Source: an uncultured Acetatifactor sp. (lineage in GTDB: Bacteria; Bacillota; Clostridia; Lachnospirales; Lachnospiraceae). Taken from it: DNA of 64,000 nt. The notes under the pieces are model-generated. The model did no database searches and had not been told where the DNA came from. It worked only from the letters and a program-made list of their open reading frames with translations. The stretch covers positions 413,026 to 477,025 of the forward strand of contig CALWSL010000001.1 in the NCBI GenBank assembly GCA_944384205.1. Reading direction: 5' to 3'. Both the position numbers and the translations under genes were made by a program. Of this stretch, positions 24,729 through 35,146 are shown piece after piece. Position 1 is the stretch's first letter, and each line of letters begins with the position of its first letter.

Positions 24729-27314
24729 TCATCCGCCAACCGCTACAGTGCATACCAGCCTTTCTTCGCCGATATCGTGATAAAGGAAGCTGCCTTTATC
24801 ACTTACATCATACACTCCTATAACGCCTTGCAAATCGGCATCATTCGGGCAAAATTCCGTAAGGATATTATCCAGCGTCCTGAGTAAATCCGGTTGGAAG
24901 GTAATGGTTTTTTCATTGTCAAAAACAGCTCCGTATAAAATATTTGCTTCCACCAAATCCTGAAAAATATGACTGCCATAGGAAAGCTCCGGCATATACC
25001 CTGCCTTTGTCTCCGACATTTCGCAGATTGCGCAAAATCCACTGATATCTGCAAAGGTGGTTGGCACCCCAAGCTCCGGCGAGGAGGTTCCAATTCTGCC
25101 GGGAGTCATTAAAAGCAGTTTTTTGCCCTGGTTCCGAAACTGCCAGTTAATCGCCCCGATTGCCCTGGCAATTCTGTATTTTGAATTGTATTCCATATTA
25201 TAATATGCCACCGGCTCCACCATCACAATATAATCAAGCTTCATCGCGCTTGAAAGTCCCATGGAGGCATGTCTGCATTCAAGAAGCACCTTATCCTTTT
25301 CTATATCGGAGGGAATCCTGATATCCTCTGTATTATGCGCCACCTGAAGGGGTCTGCACTGAAGCAGATTGATTACATATTCACCGCTGACGGAGATATT
25401 AATAGTATATTCGATATCCACAGGATAATCATAGGCTTTCTGTAACAGGGAAAGGATATCCTTCATGGACGTCATCAAAGGTTCGTTTCTTACCAGTCCC
25501 TCGCAGGATACAAACAGAATATCTCTGTTCTGACCACGCTCTCTAAACATTCTCTCTGCATCGTAATCATGCTCCAGCAATATTTTTTTAAGGTATGCGG
25601 GAATTTCCCGTTCTATCTCCGATAGTTCCTTCCGCTCCACATTTCTGGTTGTCCGGTCAATTAATTCAATCTTCCTCTGGGAATACTGGTGCTTTTGGGC
25701 GATGGTTGTGGCTGACGTAAGCACCGGATTATCCAGACTGATAATCCGGGGATAGGATCCTTGCGTTCTGTCCACGGCGCCCGTACCCAAACCCATTACA
25801 AGGCGAAGCATTCCCGCCTTCGGGTCCATGGATTCCAAAAAGCGATAGGTGCTGTAGGAATAGCCCACACCTGCGGCACACGGCATAAAAAAGTTCTCAT
25901 ATCTGGAACCCGATACCCTCTGTACCAATAATGCCATCTGTTCATCTCTTTTTTCCAGACCTCTTCTCAGACGATAATCAAGAGCGGATTTGCTCATGGT
26001 ACTGGCATATACCTTGCGCACCGCCTCCTCGAACTCATGCAGTCTTTCCTCTATCGTGCCCACATTGGAACAGAATACCGACTCATACTTTCCGGCAAAG
26101 GCATTTCCGAATCCATCCTCCAGAATACTGCTGGAGCGGACAATAATGGGGTCCTGCCCATAATAATCCAGAAGCTTACGGAACTGCTCTTTCTGGCTTT
26201 CCGAAAACGTTCCGTGTTTCAGACAGTCTGCAAAGGTATCCGCCAGGCTGAAATACTCCTCATCCGTACGCTGCCTGATTCTGATATCCCAGATATCATT
26301 CTGAACGATAAAGGTATAAAAAACATCCGAACCGATATAAAAGGAATCGTGAGGTTCCAGTTTTTCATAAATATCAGGACGGTTATTCTCCACAAGCTTT
26401 CTTGCAAGAAGCATTCCGCATGACTTTCCGCCAATCATTCCCGTTCCGATCATTCTGTCCCGAATCATGAAATAATCTTCCGGTTTAAAGTTTTCTTTAA
26501 TCAGCACTCGCATTTTTCTATCTCGGCTCATCATGATATCGCACATCCTGCCGCAGGCGTCTTTTACATCCATTCCGTTTTGGTACATCTGCTCCGTCAG
26601 ATTAAAAAATCTGTCCCAGCTTTCTACATACTGTTCATCATTTCCCGCCGGATTTTTATTCATCAGTGCATAAAACCTGCTGACATCCACCCCATCCATA
26701 ATCGGTCTGAAAAATCCTGTATCTTTTTGATACTGATGCGGCAGAAACATCGTTTCGGAATATCGGTTCCATACTTTTAAGGGTCTTACAAACACATAAG
26801 AAGCATCTGAATATACGTCCAGAAACAACTGCGTGGTATCGCGGATTTTGGCAATCGCCTCAAAGGAATGCTTTCCTCTGATTAATGGAAAAAAAGCAAC
26901 GGTGTCCAGCTTAAACAGGAACGGACAGGTAACTCTGAAAAAGTTACCCATCATCAAATCTGTCGCCCAAGCTGTCTGAAGCTCCGACAGACAATCGAAT
27001 ACATAGAAAGCGTCATATCCTCTTTCTTCAATAATGTTATGTATTTCCACTGTGAACGTCTCAAAACGGTGGGAAAGCTCCACCTTTACCAGCTCTACGT
27101 CCGGCTGCGGCTCCACCAGCGGCTCATGGGAAGCAAATCTGATATAGCTTATTTTTCTTCCGTCCGCTACCGCCTGTTTTACATACGGCTCTAAAAAGAA
27201 GCGAAATTCTTCCAGATTTGTCACTCTCCATACCACATTGTCTCCCAGCCGGATATTGTCAAATGCTTTATCCATTTCAGGAATGCCTGATAATACTCGT
27301 TCAAACGCCGCCAT
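24729..27314 (-). CDS. PEP/pyruvate-binding domain protein, 861 residues
   Basis: The central and C-terminal part is a PPDK N-terminal (PEP/pyruvate-binding, ATP-grasp) domain: GGKSCGMLLARKLVE near 300, DPIIVRSSSILEDGFGNAFA near 400 with the conserved arginine, and YTINISVSGEYVINLLQCRP near 660. The first 230 residues (GIPEMDKAFDNIRLGDNVVW, YIRFASHEPLV, GYDAFYVFDCLSELQTAWA) look like a degenerate RecA/KaiC-type domain without an obvious Walker A. The histidine-swivel and PEP-utilising domains of true PPDK or PEP synthase are not evident, so it is not a complete enzyme of that class. It stands alone with its own GGAGG site and terminator. Function unknown. Confidence 0.75.
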   Translation of the reverse strand: MAAFERVLSGIPEMDKAFDNIRLGDNVVWRVTNLEEFRFFLEPYVKQAVADGRKISYIRFASHEPLVEPQPDVELVKVELSHRFETFTVEIHNIIEERGYDAFYVFDCLSELQTAWATDLMMGNFFRVTCPFLFKLDTVAFFPLIRGKHSFEAIAKIRDTTQLFLDVYSDASYVFVRPLKVWNRYSETMFLPHQYQKDTGFFRPIMDGVDVSRFYALMNKNPAGNDEQYVESWDRFFNLTEQMYQNGMDVKDACGRMCDIMMSRDRKMRVLIKENFKPEDYFMIRDRMIGTGMIGGKSCGMLLARKLVENNRPDIYEKLEPHDSFYIGSDVFYTFIVQNDIWDIRIRQRTDEEYFSLADTFADCLKHGTFSESQKEQFRKLLDYYGQDPIIVRSSSILEDGFGNAFAGKYESVFCSNVGTIEERLHEFEEAVRKVYASTMSKSALDYRLRRGLEKRDEQMALLVQRVSGSRYENFFMPCAAGVGYSYSTYRFLESMDPKAGMLRLVMGLGTGAVDRTQGSYPRIISLDNPVLTSATTIAQKHQYSQRKIELIDRTTRNVERKELSEIEREIPAYLKKILLEHDYDAERMFRERGQNRDILFVSCEGLVRNEPLMTSMKDILSLLQKAYDYPVDIEYTINISVSGEYVINLLQCRPLQVAHNTEDIRIPSDIEKDKVLLECRHASMGLSSAMKLDYIVMVEPVAYYNMEYNSKYRIARAIGAINWQFRNQGKKLLLMTPGRIGTSSPELGVPTTFADISGFCAICEMSETKAGYMPELSYGSHIFQDLVEANILYGAVFDNEKTITFQPDLLRTLDNILTEFCPNDADLQGVIGVYDVSDKGSFLYHDIGEERLVCTVAVGG

Positions 27315-27453
27315 ATATAGCCTCCTCCTGATTGATATTTACGATAAATATTATACTGTTTTTCCTGTATTGCTTCAATAATATCTGAGGAAAAAATGAT
27401 TCGTTATATGGCAAAAAAACTGATGGCACAGCCAATTCAGCAGGGATTGTACG

Positions 27454-28722
27454 CTATCTTCCTCTTATCTGATAATTTTTGTATATGCGGTTTCCATAGA
27501 ATATCAGCGCTGCACTGATTGTCATATAAATAATGGGGGCAATCTGAAAATTCGTAAAATGCACCCCGAAAACACTGACCAATCTGTCATCCCATAACTG
27601 CCATACGCGCAGTAATACAGTGGGAAGGAGTTCATATATTTGCGATATTACTCTGAAACGATAGGGCACGCTGACTAACATCGTAGCAATCACGCTTCCT
27701 GTCATAAGTCCCATTACCGCAACACTGTTTTTCATAGCTTCAGACAAAAACATTACAAGAACGCTGCCAAAAATGCCGGCAGCCACATAGACCAGACTCA
27801 TAAGAAGTGCCGCCTGTCCCATCGTCAGATTCCACGAGCAGATGGGTAAATATACCTGCACTGCCACTCCATATCCTCCCGCTCCGTAAACACATAAAGT
27901 AGAAAAAATTGCAGGTAACAGCAAAAGTACGCTACATACTGCTCCAATAGTCACTCCTGCTGCCATTTTAGAAAAGAAAAGTGTTTTCTTTCCATATCTG
28001 CTGCATAAAATCAACTGGTCTGTTTTTCTCAAATGCTCGTCTGAAAAAATATTGGACAGACAGATTGCGATTGCTAAAAACAGCATAATATTCAAGGACA
28101 GAAACTCTTCCAGAATCCTTTTCCAGCCTTCTGCATAACCATATACAAAAGGCTTATCAATCGTATTTTCCTTTTCTGTCCAGTATGATTTTTCTTCCTC
28201 CGTTAATTTCTGCTCCAGCCAGTTATCCTGTACCCTGCCAAGTCTTGTCTGATATAAAAGTTCCTCATTTATGGTATTGATTGCTTCATAATCCCCCATA
28301 ACCATTTTTACATAGGAGTAAATTTCTTTATATTGCTCCCGTTTCTGACTCCGCGCCTTCCTTATCTCTTCCTCTTCGTCCTTATAGTCAAGCGTCAGAC
28401 TTGTTCCCATCACCGTACCATCTTCCGAGCTGTACTCAACGGTATGTATCCCCTGATAGGCGTCCTTTACCTCCTCCAGCAGCGCATCATCTATTGCCTG
28501 TCCGTTTAACGCCTCTGCGTTTTCTTTTTCCATTGCCAGAAATTCAAAACCGCTGATTTGTACTCTTTCCTCTCCGTCAGCATAAGTGTATGCAGTGGTA
28601 AGCGGGTCTGCTATCCCCATATACACAGCGGTCAGTACCAGTATGCTCATTGTTATCCACACAATTTTTCGCATACATACTTTTTTCAGTTCATACGTAT
28701 ACAATATACCAAAATTATTCAT
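27454..28722 (-). CDS. ABC transporter permease (ABC-2 type)
   Basis: An approximately 420-residue membrane protein: one N-terminal helix (VWITMSILVLTAVYMGIADP), a long extracytoplasmic region (about 45-205) and five further helices. This is the layout of ABC-2 permeases for peptides or antimicrobials. I choose the ATG at 28722 (MNNFGILYTYELKKV), eight bases after GAGGAG and overlapping the ATPase stop by eight bases. It works with the ATPase at 28715-29422. Substrate unknown. Confidence 0.82.
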   Translation of the reverse strand: MNNFGILYTYELKKVCMRKIVWITMSILVLTAVYMGIADPLTTAYTYADGEERVQISGFEFLAMEKENAEALNGQAIDDALLEEVKDAYQGIHTVEYSSEDGTVMGTSLTLDYKDEEEEIRKARSQKREQYKEIYSYVKMVMGDYEAINTINEELLYQTRLGRVQDNWLEQKLTEEEKSYWTEKENTIDKPFVYGYAEGWKRILEEFLSLNIMLFLAIAICLSNIFSDEHLRKTDQLILCSRYGKKTLFFSKMAAGVTIGAVCSVLLLLPAIFSTLCVYGAGGYGVAVQVYLPICSWNLTMGQAALLMSLVYVAAGIFGSVLVMFLSEAMKNSVAVMGLMTGSVIATMLVSVPYRFRVISQIYELLPTVLLRVWQLWDDRLVSVFGVHFTNFQIAPIIYMTISAALIFYGNRIYKNYQIRGR

Positions 28723-29422
28723 TGCGGCTCTCCTCTCCAAACTGTTTTAAATAAAATTCCTCTAAATCTCCATTCTGTTCCTCCCATTTCCCCTGGTAAA
28801 TCAGTTGTCCGTCCTTCATCAACAGCACTTTGTCCGCTATATGCTCAATATCCGAAACAATATGGGTAGAGAGTAACACAATATTTTCCTTTCCCAGTTC
28901 AGCGATAAGATTCCGGAAACGCACTCTCTCTTTGGGATCAAGTCCTGCTGTCGGCTCGTCCAGCACTAACAGTTTGGGCTCGTTAAGCAATACCTGTGCA
29001 ACACCGAGCCTTTGCTTCATCCCGCCGGAGTATGTTTTTATCTTTTTCTTTGCTACATCCTGTAATGCTACCAGCTCCAGTAATTCCTTTACCTTTCTTT
29101 TTGCGTAAGGTTTGCTCAGACCCTTTAATGCCGCCATGTACAGCAAAAAATCCTGCCCGGTAAACTCCGGATAATAACCAAAATCCTGGGGCAGATAACC
29201 TAATTCTGCGCGATATTCCTCCGTCGTCACATCTTTATGGTCAAATGAAACCGTCCCGCTGGTCGGTTTCAAAATACCGCAAATCATTCTCATCAGCGTA
29301 GTTTTTCCGGCTCCGTTGGCTCCCAATAATCCATAGACTCCCGGCTGCAGGCGCAAAGAAACTCTGTCAACTGCAATTTTGTTTTTATATTGTTTTGATA
29401 AACGGTCTACTACTAATTCCAT
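28715..29422 (-). CDS. ABC transporter ATP-binding protein
   Basis: A 235-residue nucleotide-binding subunit with Walker A GANGAGKTTLMR, Q-loop LGYLPQDFGYY, signature YSGGMKQRLGVAQ, Walker B LLVLDEPTAGLDP and the switch histidine in LLSTHIV. It belongs to the CcmA/BcrA-like group used with ABC-2 permeases. Translationally coupled to both neighbours. Confidence 0.92.
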   Translation of the reverse strand: MELVVDRLSKQYKNKIAVDRVSLRLQPGVYGLLGANGAGKTTLMRMICGILKPTSGTVSFDHKDVTTEEYRAELGYLPQDFGYYPEFTGQDFLLYMAALKGLSKPYAKRKVKELLELVALQDVAKKKIKTYSGGMKQRLGVAQVLLNEPKLLVLDEPTAGLDPKERVRFRNLIAELGKENIVLLSTHIVSDIEHIADKVLLMKDGQLIYQGKWEEQNGDLEEFYLKQFGEESRNE

Positions 29423-30783
29423 ACCATTTCCTCCGTTTGATAAATCGCTTTTTTGTATTCATTCCATGCCTTTGCAAATAAACAAATTACAAATATACAC
29501 CACCATATAAATTGTTTTTTTTCATATATCCCCGGAAGGATTTGTTTTAATATCAGATTTAGAAAACTGACCATAACAGATATTCCCATACAAATATATA
29601 TTGTTTCTTTTCCATGCACCTTTCTTACTGCCACAAGCCCCAATACAGAAGTCAATAAATACGGAACAATTAAATAAATACCAACCTGTACGAAGGGAAG
29701 CAGGGCATTTTTCCTGACGAAAGGTATTAATGTGCAAAATATGATAACATGCAGCAAGCCTATCGCGCTCAATCTGGCAAGGGTGACGCTTTTTAGGGAA
29801 AACCTTGACGCCATTTCCAATTCGGACATGGAATAGATGGCTGACCTGGCATTTTCTGTAACTGCACATAATGCTATAAACGGCATCATGGCTGAGATGA
29901 CCCAGATGCAGTCCTGCCCTACATGATGGATGCTCGTAATGGCTAAAGCTGCAATCAAAACAGATACAAACCAGACTCTTTTTCTGATATAGGAAATCTG
30001 TGATAATAGAAATGAAAAGGTGCTTATCCGGGGCTGACCTGTTTTTTTCAAAAATTCTTCTTTTCGTTTTGGCTCAGGAGCCGAAAAGGCTTCCTCCAAA
30101 ACTCTTTTTAGATGGGATTTCAAATAGATTCCTCCTCTCCCAGTTTCTTCTGTAGCTTCTTGATTGCTTTTTTGATTTTTCGATATAACGCAAATCTGGA
30201 TCTCATGTTTAACACTTTCCCTTAAGTTATTATCATTAATAAGCCGAAAGACATCAATCCCTTGTTCTTGTAATACTTGTATTCCTCTCTCCATATATTC
30301 CAACTCTATATTCGTTTTATTACCTTTTTCAAATCTAGTTAAACAACTACGTTCCTTAAGTCTATTCTGTATTACATCACTATCAGCAAAAACAGCAATC
30401 TGCAAATCGGGCTGAACAATCTCATTATTGATAGCCAAAATAAACTCTTCACTTACTCCGTCCATCCGCTGTAGAATCAAAGAAGAAAGAACATATCTAT
30501 CTGTAATAACAATTTTCCCTTTTTCTAATTGTGGCACAATCTCATCCTTTAAATGCTGATAGCGATCTGCCGCAACCAGACATGCCACACTTATCCCATC
30601 ACACTTTTCGGCATATTTCCTCACAAAACATCCTAATTCGTTTTCTATAGGCTCTTTCGTAAAACAAGTATCAATTCCCTGTTTCTCCAACTCTTTTTTT
30701 AATTCTTGTATAATTGTAGTCTTTCCTGCCCCATTAGGACCATCAATAGCTATCAGTTTTCCACTATAAAGATTTTTGTTCAT
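29413..30783 (-). CDS. Thymidylate kinase fused to ABC-operon membrane protein
   Basis: Residues 1-205 are a dTMP kinase domain: P-loop AIDGPNGAGKTTIIQELKK, ITDRYVLSSL (DRY-type motif) and LKERSCLTRFEKGN (lid). From about residue 221 the frame changes character into KSHLKRVLEEAFSAPEPKRK, PRISTFSFLLSQISYIRKRV and five or six membrane helices, the usual cytoplasmic-tail-plus-membrane protein that precedes such ABC transporter genes. An intact AGGAGG site (30131-30136) and TTG start (30123) lie inside the fused frame, so the 236-residue membrane protein (29413-30123) may be made on its own. The kinase has no stop codon of its own. The fusion looks like an accident of insertion. Confidence 0.75.
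   Translation of the reverse strand: MNKNLYSGKLIAIDGPNGAGKTTIIQELKKELEKQGIDTCFTKEPIENELGCFVRKYAEKCDGISVACLVAADRYQHLKDEIVPQLEKGKIVITDRYVLSSLILQRMDGVSEEFILAINNEIVQPDLQIAVFADSDVIQNRLKERSCLTRFEKGNKTNIELEYMERGIQVLQEQGIDVFRLINDNNLRESVKHEIQICVISKNQKSNQEATEETGRGGIYLKSHLKRVLEEAFSAPEPKRKEEFLKKTGQPRISTFSFLLSQISYIRKRVWFVSVLIAALAITSIHHVGQDCIWVISAMMPFIALCAVTENARSAIYSMSELEMASRFSLKSVTLARLSAIGLLHVIIFCTLIPFVRKNALLPFVQVGIYLIVPYLLTSVLGLVAVRKVHGKETIYICMGISVMVSFLNLILKQILPGIYEKKQFIWWCIFVICLFAKAWNEYKKAIYQTEEMVWN
30120..30206 (-). pseudogene. C-terminal tail of a displaced regulator, probably a sigma factor
   Basis: In the frame +1 to the kinase fusion, 28 codons read RSRFALYRKIKKAIKKLQKK then LGEEESI and stop. The TGA stop overlaps the TTG start of the membrane protein (TTGA), a native translational coupling. 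A basic helix ending like this is typical of sigma-70 family factors that head sigma-membrane-protein-ABC operons. The upstream part has been replaced by the thymidylate kinase segment. The sigma identity is inferred from operon type. Confidence 0.55.
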
Positions 30784-30800
30784 AAAATCCCCTATTCACA

Positions 30801-31100
30801 TCAAAGAAATATCTTCGTAATATCCTGATACCGATTCACAACCCGGTAAATCTCCACATACTCTTTCCCAATCTTATACAGCACAACATAATTTCCGCAA
30901 ATCACATATTTATAATCCGTTCGGAAGCTAACCCTTTTAGCAAGATCAGCTCCCATGTACGGAAATTGCTGTATATTCTCAATTCGAGCATATATCTCCT
31001 GAATGGTCTTTACTGCCATTTCTTCATTATCTTCAGCAATATACTCTTTAATGTTCTTCAAATCCTCTGCTACAATAGGGTTAATCCGTAATTTCATCAT
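30801..31100 (-). CDS. RelE/ParE-family toxin
   Basis: A 99-residue toxin of the RelE/ParE superfamily: KLRINPIVAEDLKNIKEYIA at the start, then RIENIQQFPYMGADLAKRV and YKYVICGNYVVLYKIGKEYV, ending VNRYQDITKIFL. The pattern YRVVNRYQD is the usual C-terminal motif. It follows its antitoxin by three bases. Whether it acts on ribosome-bound mRNA or gyrase is not determinable. Confidence 0.88.
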   Translation of the reverse strand: MMKLRINPIVAEDLKNIKEYIAEDNEEMAVKTIQEIYARIENIQQFPYMGADLAKRVSFRTDYKYVICGNYVVLYKIGKEYVEIYRVVNRYQDITKIFL

Positions 31101-31103
31101 AGG

Positions 31104-31352
31104 CTATACCCCGACAGATTTCTTCAGTTCGCTCAAACTCATCCATGCACTTTCATCCTTAACTGCTTCTTCCGCTTCCTGCAACTTCATCAACAGTTTT
31201 TTCTCAGCCTTCTCACGCTCATAGTCCTCAATATCCATAACCACAAACTTGCCTCTACCATTTTTGGTCAAAAACACGGGTTCTCCAACCTGGCAATTTT
31301 TCAATACTTCGTTATAATTTCTTAAATCTGATACGGGTAATATATTCGGCAT
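31104..31352 (-). CDS. Phd/YefM-family antitoxin
   Basis: An 82-residue antitoxin with the Phd/YefM N-terminal DNA-binding fold (ILPVSDLRNYNEVLKNC, PVFLTKNGRGKFVVMDIEDY) and an acidic, helical C-terminus that would wrap the toxin. First gene of the toxin-antitoxin operon, with palindromes in its promoter that suit autoregulation. Confidence 0.9.
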   Translation of the reverse strand: MPNILPVSDLRNYNEVLKNCQVGEPVFLTKNGRGKFVVMDIEDYEREKAEKKLLMKLQEAEEAVKDESAWMSLSELKKSVGV

Positions 31353-31392
31353 AAAATTAACTTCCTTTCTTCAATATAGTTTCATCATCCTA

Positions 31393-31443
31393 CACATATA
31401 TTATACAAATATGTGTTGTAAAATTCAACGTAAAATTTTACAA
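31393..31443 (-). promoter_or_regulatory. Toxin-antitoxin promoter with two palindromic operators
   Basis: Minus-strand -35 TTGAAT (31423-31428), 17-base spacer and -10 TATAAT (31400-31405). CACATAT/ATATGTG (31393-31399, 31409-31415) brackets the -10 box, and TTGTAAAAT/ATTTTACAA (31416-31424, 31435-31443) brackets the -35 box. This fits conditional autoregulation by the antitoxin-toxin complex. Confidence 0.75.
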
Positions 31444-31492
31444 CTTTTTTTCAATACCATATAATGTGTCGTATCCTAAGCTTATTGTATAC

Positions 31493-31530
31493 ACAAAAAA
31501 GCCCCAGAAATTCAACATTTCCAGGACTTT
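31493..31530 (-). terminator. Intrinsic terminator of gdhA
   Basis: On the minus strand CCTGGAAAT pairs with ATTTCTGGGG around a short loop (one bulge and two wobbles) and is followed by CTTTTTT. It is about 70 bases after the gdhA stop. Confidence 0.75.
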
Positions 31531-31599
31531 TCCATATAATCCGCTTATCAAATTATCCTTCGGACAATTCATAATTCGCAAAACAAACTTACTTGTCTT

Positions 31600-33038
<1,439 letters not shown>

Positions 33039-33063
33039 CGGGCACCCAATTGTCCCATTCATT

Positions 33064-33092
33064 ATTATATATCGTGAAGACAAAATGCACAA
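33064..33092 (-). promoter_or_regulatory. gdhA promoter
   Basis: Minus-strand -35 TTGTGC (33087-33092), 17-base spacer, -10 TATAAT (33064-33069). Predicted start near 33057, giving a leader of about 110 bases that holds the palindromic repeats. Confidence 0.65.
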
Positions 33093-33156
33093 CTCACTTT
33101 ATCTCATTAAATTATAAAAGTTTTTTATATTTTTTTATACAACTTGCACAATATTA

Positions 33157-33168
33157 TATACATGTATA
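33157..33168. repeat. 12-bp palindrome TATACATGTATA, one of a pair
   Basis: A perfect palindrome upstream of the gdhA promoter. Eleven of its twelve bases recur at 32964-32974, just before the gdhA ribosome site, so two copies about 193 bp apart bracket promoter and leader. A dimeric repressor acting by looping would explain the arrangement. Confidence 0.55.
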
Positions 33169-33202
33169 CAATAATAATCCTGACTTCTCCCTGTTAGAAT
33201 AA

Positions 33203-33634
33203 TTACAGGTAATCCTTCAATCTCTTGATATTTTTTTCTTCAAAATCTAACAGCTGCTTCGCTAACGCAGTAGGTTGTTCTCCTGCATTCGTGTTGTGAT
33301 GCAGCACTTTTTCCATTTCCAGTACTCCCATATTGCTGCCCTTAATCATCAGCTCTGCGATATGCCCCGTACTGGTATTTAGCAGGGTATTATAATGAAT
33401 TCCCGCTTTCAGCATCATATCTGTAAAATAACTGCTGTGATACGGCTCTGCCTTGGCTTCCAGCAGCTGCTTTGCCGCTTCGTTGTGAAGTTCGGAATAT
33501 TTTAACGCCTGTCTGGATATCTGTACTGCCAGATTGTCGTCATGCACTTTATCTGATATTGTCTCAATTGCCTTTATCGCCATTTCCGTGTTTCTTTGAA
33601 TCTCCCGATACACTGCTACTTCCTGTGAATTCAT
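33203..33634 (-). CDS. Conserved helical protein, unknown function
   Basis: A 143-residue, almost entirely alpha-helical protein (MNSQEVAVYREIQRNTEMAI, YSELHNEAAKQLLEAKAEPY, TLLNTSTGHIAELMIKGSN, LLDFEEKNIKRLKDYL). I recognise it as a conserved Lachnospiraceae protein with a possible ferritin-like four-helix layout, though no clear metal-binding EXXH set is visible. No signal peptide. It stands alone upstream of gdhA in the same direction. Confidence 0.7.
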   Translation of the reverse strand: MNSQEVAVYREIQRNTEMAIKAIETISDKVHDDNLAVQISRQALKYSELHNEAAKQLLEAKAEPYHSSYFTDMMLKAGIHYNTLLNTSTGHIAELMIKGSNMGVLEMEKVLHHNTNAGEQPTALAKQLLDFEEKNIKRLKDYL

Positions 33635-33765
33635 GTCACACCTCCGTTATTCTATACGATTGAACGAAACCATCTTTTCACAATCCACAAAAAAGCTTTC
33701 CATAGTTTCATCTATAGAAAGCTTTTCCTTTTTCATATATTTTATTCATTCAATATACAATGCCA

Positions 33766-35001
33766 TTACTGCACATAATCGGCTTTTACATACCCTATCC
33801 TACCATTGTAGTTAATCTTACACCAGCCGTTTTCATTTGCCAGCAAATCAACGGATTCTCCACCGGCAAGAACACCCAGTCTCTCCGCATCCTCGCTTGC
33901 GGAAGCACGAACATTGATATTGGTGGTAGCGGTAACAGTGCCTATAATTTCAGCGCCGTCCGTACTCTCGACAAGCTGCAGATACTCCGACTTTATAAAT
34001 CCATCCTTGCCCTCGAATAATACCTTAGACCATCCATTTGCCTTCTGTTCCAAAACCTGTAATCTGGTACCGCCGGATACCTTGCCAAGCTTATCCGCCT
34101 GTTCACTGTCCGAGCTCCTTACATTTACAGTAGTGGTTGCCGTGGCATACTGCACCACATTCTCTGCGGATGTCTCAGCAGAAGTTTGCTCTGCACCTTC
34201 CCCGGCATTATCACCATTTTCAGTATTCTCTGCTTCACCCCCTGTACCGTTTCCATCGGTCTCCTGTGAAGACTCCATATTTAAATCTGCAAGCCTAGTT
34301 CCGACAGCAGCGTTCACCTGCGTATCCATCTCACTCAGATAAGTCAATATCTCGGGATGTTCCATCATCAGATTATTATATTCTACATTGACGCGGTTGT
34401 TAAACTCCACAACATCATCCTGCGACATAATAGTGCCAATATATTCATTGGCTTCTTCGCTGATTTCCCCCCGGTTAATATAAAGCTCTCCCTGCTCATT
34501 GGTACAGATATAATATGCAGAATACCCCGGTACCTCTTCCTCCTGTCCGTCAAAAACCACTCTGTAATATACAAAGGCTATTGTAGAACCCTCTTCATAT
34601 CCCGGCTTCGTATAGATTTCAAGCGCGGGGTACATCTCAATATACTTCGATTTTTCCACATATTGAAGCATATCTGAGGTGGAAATTTCATCGCATACAC
34701 TGTTCAGGGTCTCCTCATCTCCCAAAGCCATGGCATTATAAAAACCGGTAATCAAAGCTGTAATGGCAGGATCCTCATTCAAAGTCATCGGAATCTCTTC
34801 CACCGTCTCCGACGCATCCGTCTCCTCCGGCTCGCTCTCCGGGACAGTTTCTGTATTTTCCTCCGCCAGTCTGTCCGCGTTGTTTACCGATAATGCAACG
34901 GATACCGTAATCGCCACTGCAACAATTACCAAAACAGGGAACAAAATTTTACTATGTTTAACGATATAATCAACTGCAATCCTTATTTTATCCTTCCACA
35001 T
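33766..35001 (-). CDS. Membrane-anchored protein with two bacterial SH3 domains
   Basis: An approximately 411-residue protein: one N-terminal helix (ILFPVLVIVAVAITVSVALS), an acidic linker rich in Glu/Thr, a nuclear-transport-factor-like middle region (ITALITGFYNAMALGDEETL), a low-complexity linker rich in Gly/Asn/Glu, and two SH3b domains near the end (TTTVNVRSSDSEQADKLGKV and TTNINVRASASEDAERLGVL). SH3b domains bind cell-wall peptides. I choose the ATG at 35001 (MWKDKIRIAVDY) with AAAGGA upstream; the longer frame runs into the tRNA gene. Likely a surface or wall-associated protein. Confidence 0.82.
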   Translation of the reverse strand: MWKDKIRIAVDYIVKHSKILFPVLVIVAVAITVSVALSVNNADRLAEENTETVPESEPEETDASETVEEIPMTLNEDPAITALITGFYNAMALGDEETLNSVCDEISTSDMLQYVEKSKYIEMYPALEIYTKPGYEEGSTIAFVYYRVVFDGQEEEVPGYSAYYICTNEQGELYINRGEISEEANEYIGTIMSQDDVVEFNNRVNVEYNNLMMEHPEILTYLSEMDTQVNAAVGTRLADLNMESSQETDGNGTGGEAENTENGDNAGEGAEQTSAETSAENVVQYATATTTVNVRSSDSEQADKLGKVSGGTRLQVLEQKANGWSKVLFEGKDGFIKSEYLQLVESTDGAEIIGTVTATTNINVRASASEDAERLGVLAGGESVDLLANENGWCKINYNGRIGYVKADYVQ

Positions 35002-35026
35002 ATTAATCCTTTCACAATCAAAAAAA

Positions 35027-35144
35027 ACAAGGTGATGTAAATGCATCCGACAGGAATCGAACCTGCATTAAAGGCGTCGGAGGCCTCCGTTCTATCCATT
35101 AGACTACGGATGCAAATTATTACAAATTTGTTACATCACCTTGT
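35027..35144 (-). repeat. 14-bp inverted repeat enclosing the tRNA gene, with T-run
   Basis: ACAAGGTGATGTAA (35027-35040) and its complement TTACATCACCTTGT (35131-35144) lie on either side of the tRNA gene. In the minus-strand transcript the first arm is at or near the 5' end and the second follows the tRNA and is directly followed by TTTTTTT. The terminator stem would thus have the whole tRNA as its loop, and leader and trailer would pair in the precursor. Confidence 0.8.
35042..35113 (-). tRNA. tRNA-Arg (anticodon CCG)
   Basis: Acceptor stem GCATCCG/CGGATGC, T-arm GCAGG-TTCGATT-CCTGT, anticodon stem GAGGC/GCCTT with loop CTCCGAC (anticodon CCG, U33 and A37 present), discriminator A. Reads the CGG codon. 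The D-stem has one mismatch, and CCA is not encoded. 72 bases. Confidence 0.93.
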
Positions 35145-35146
35145 CT

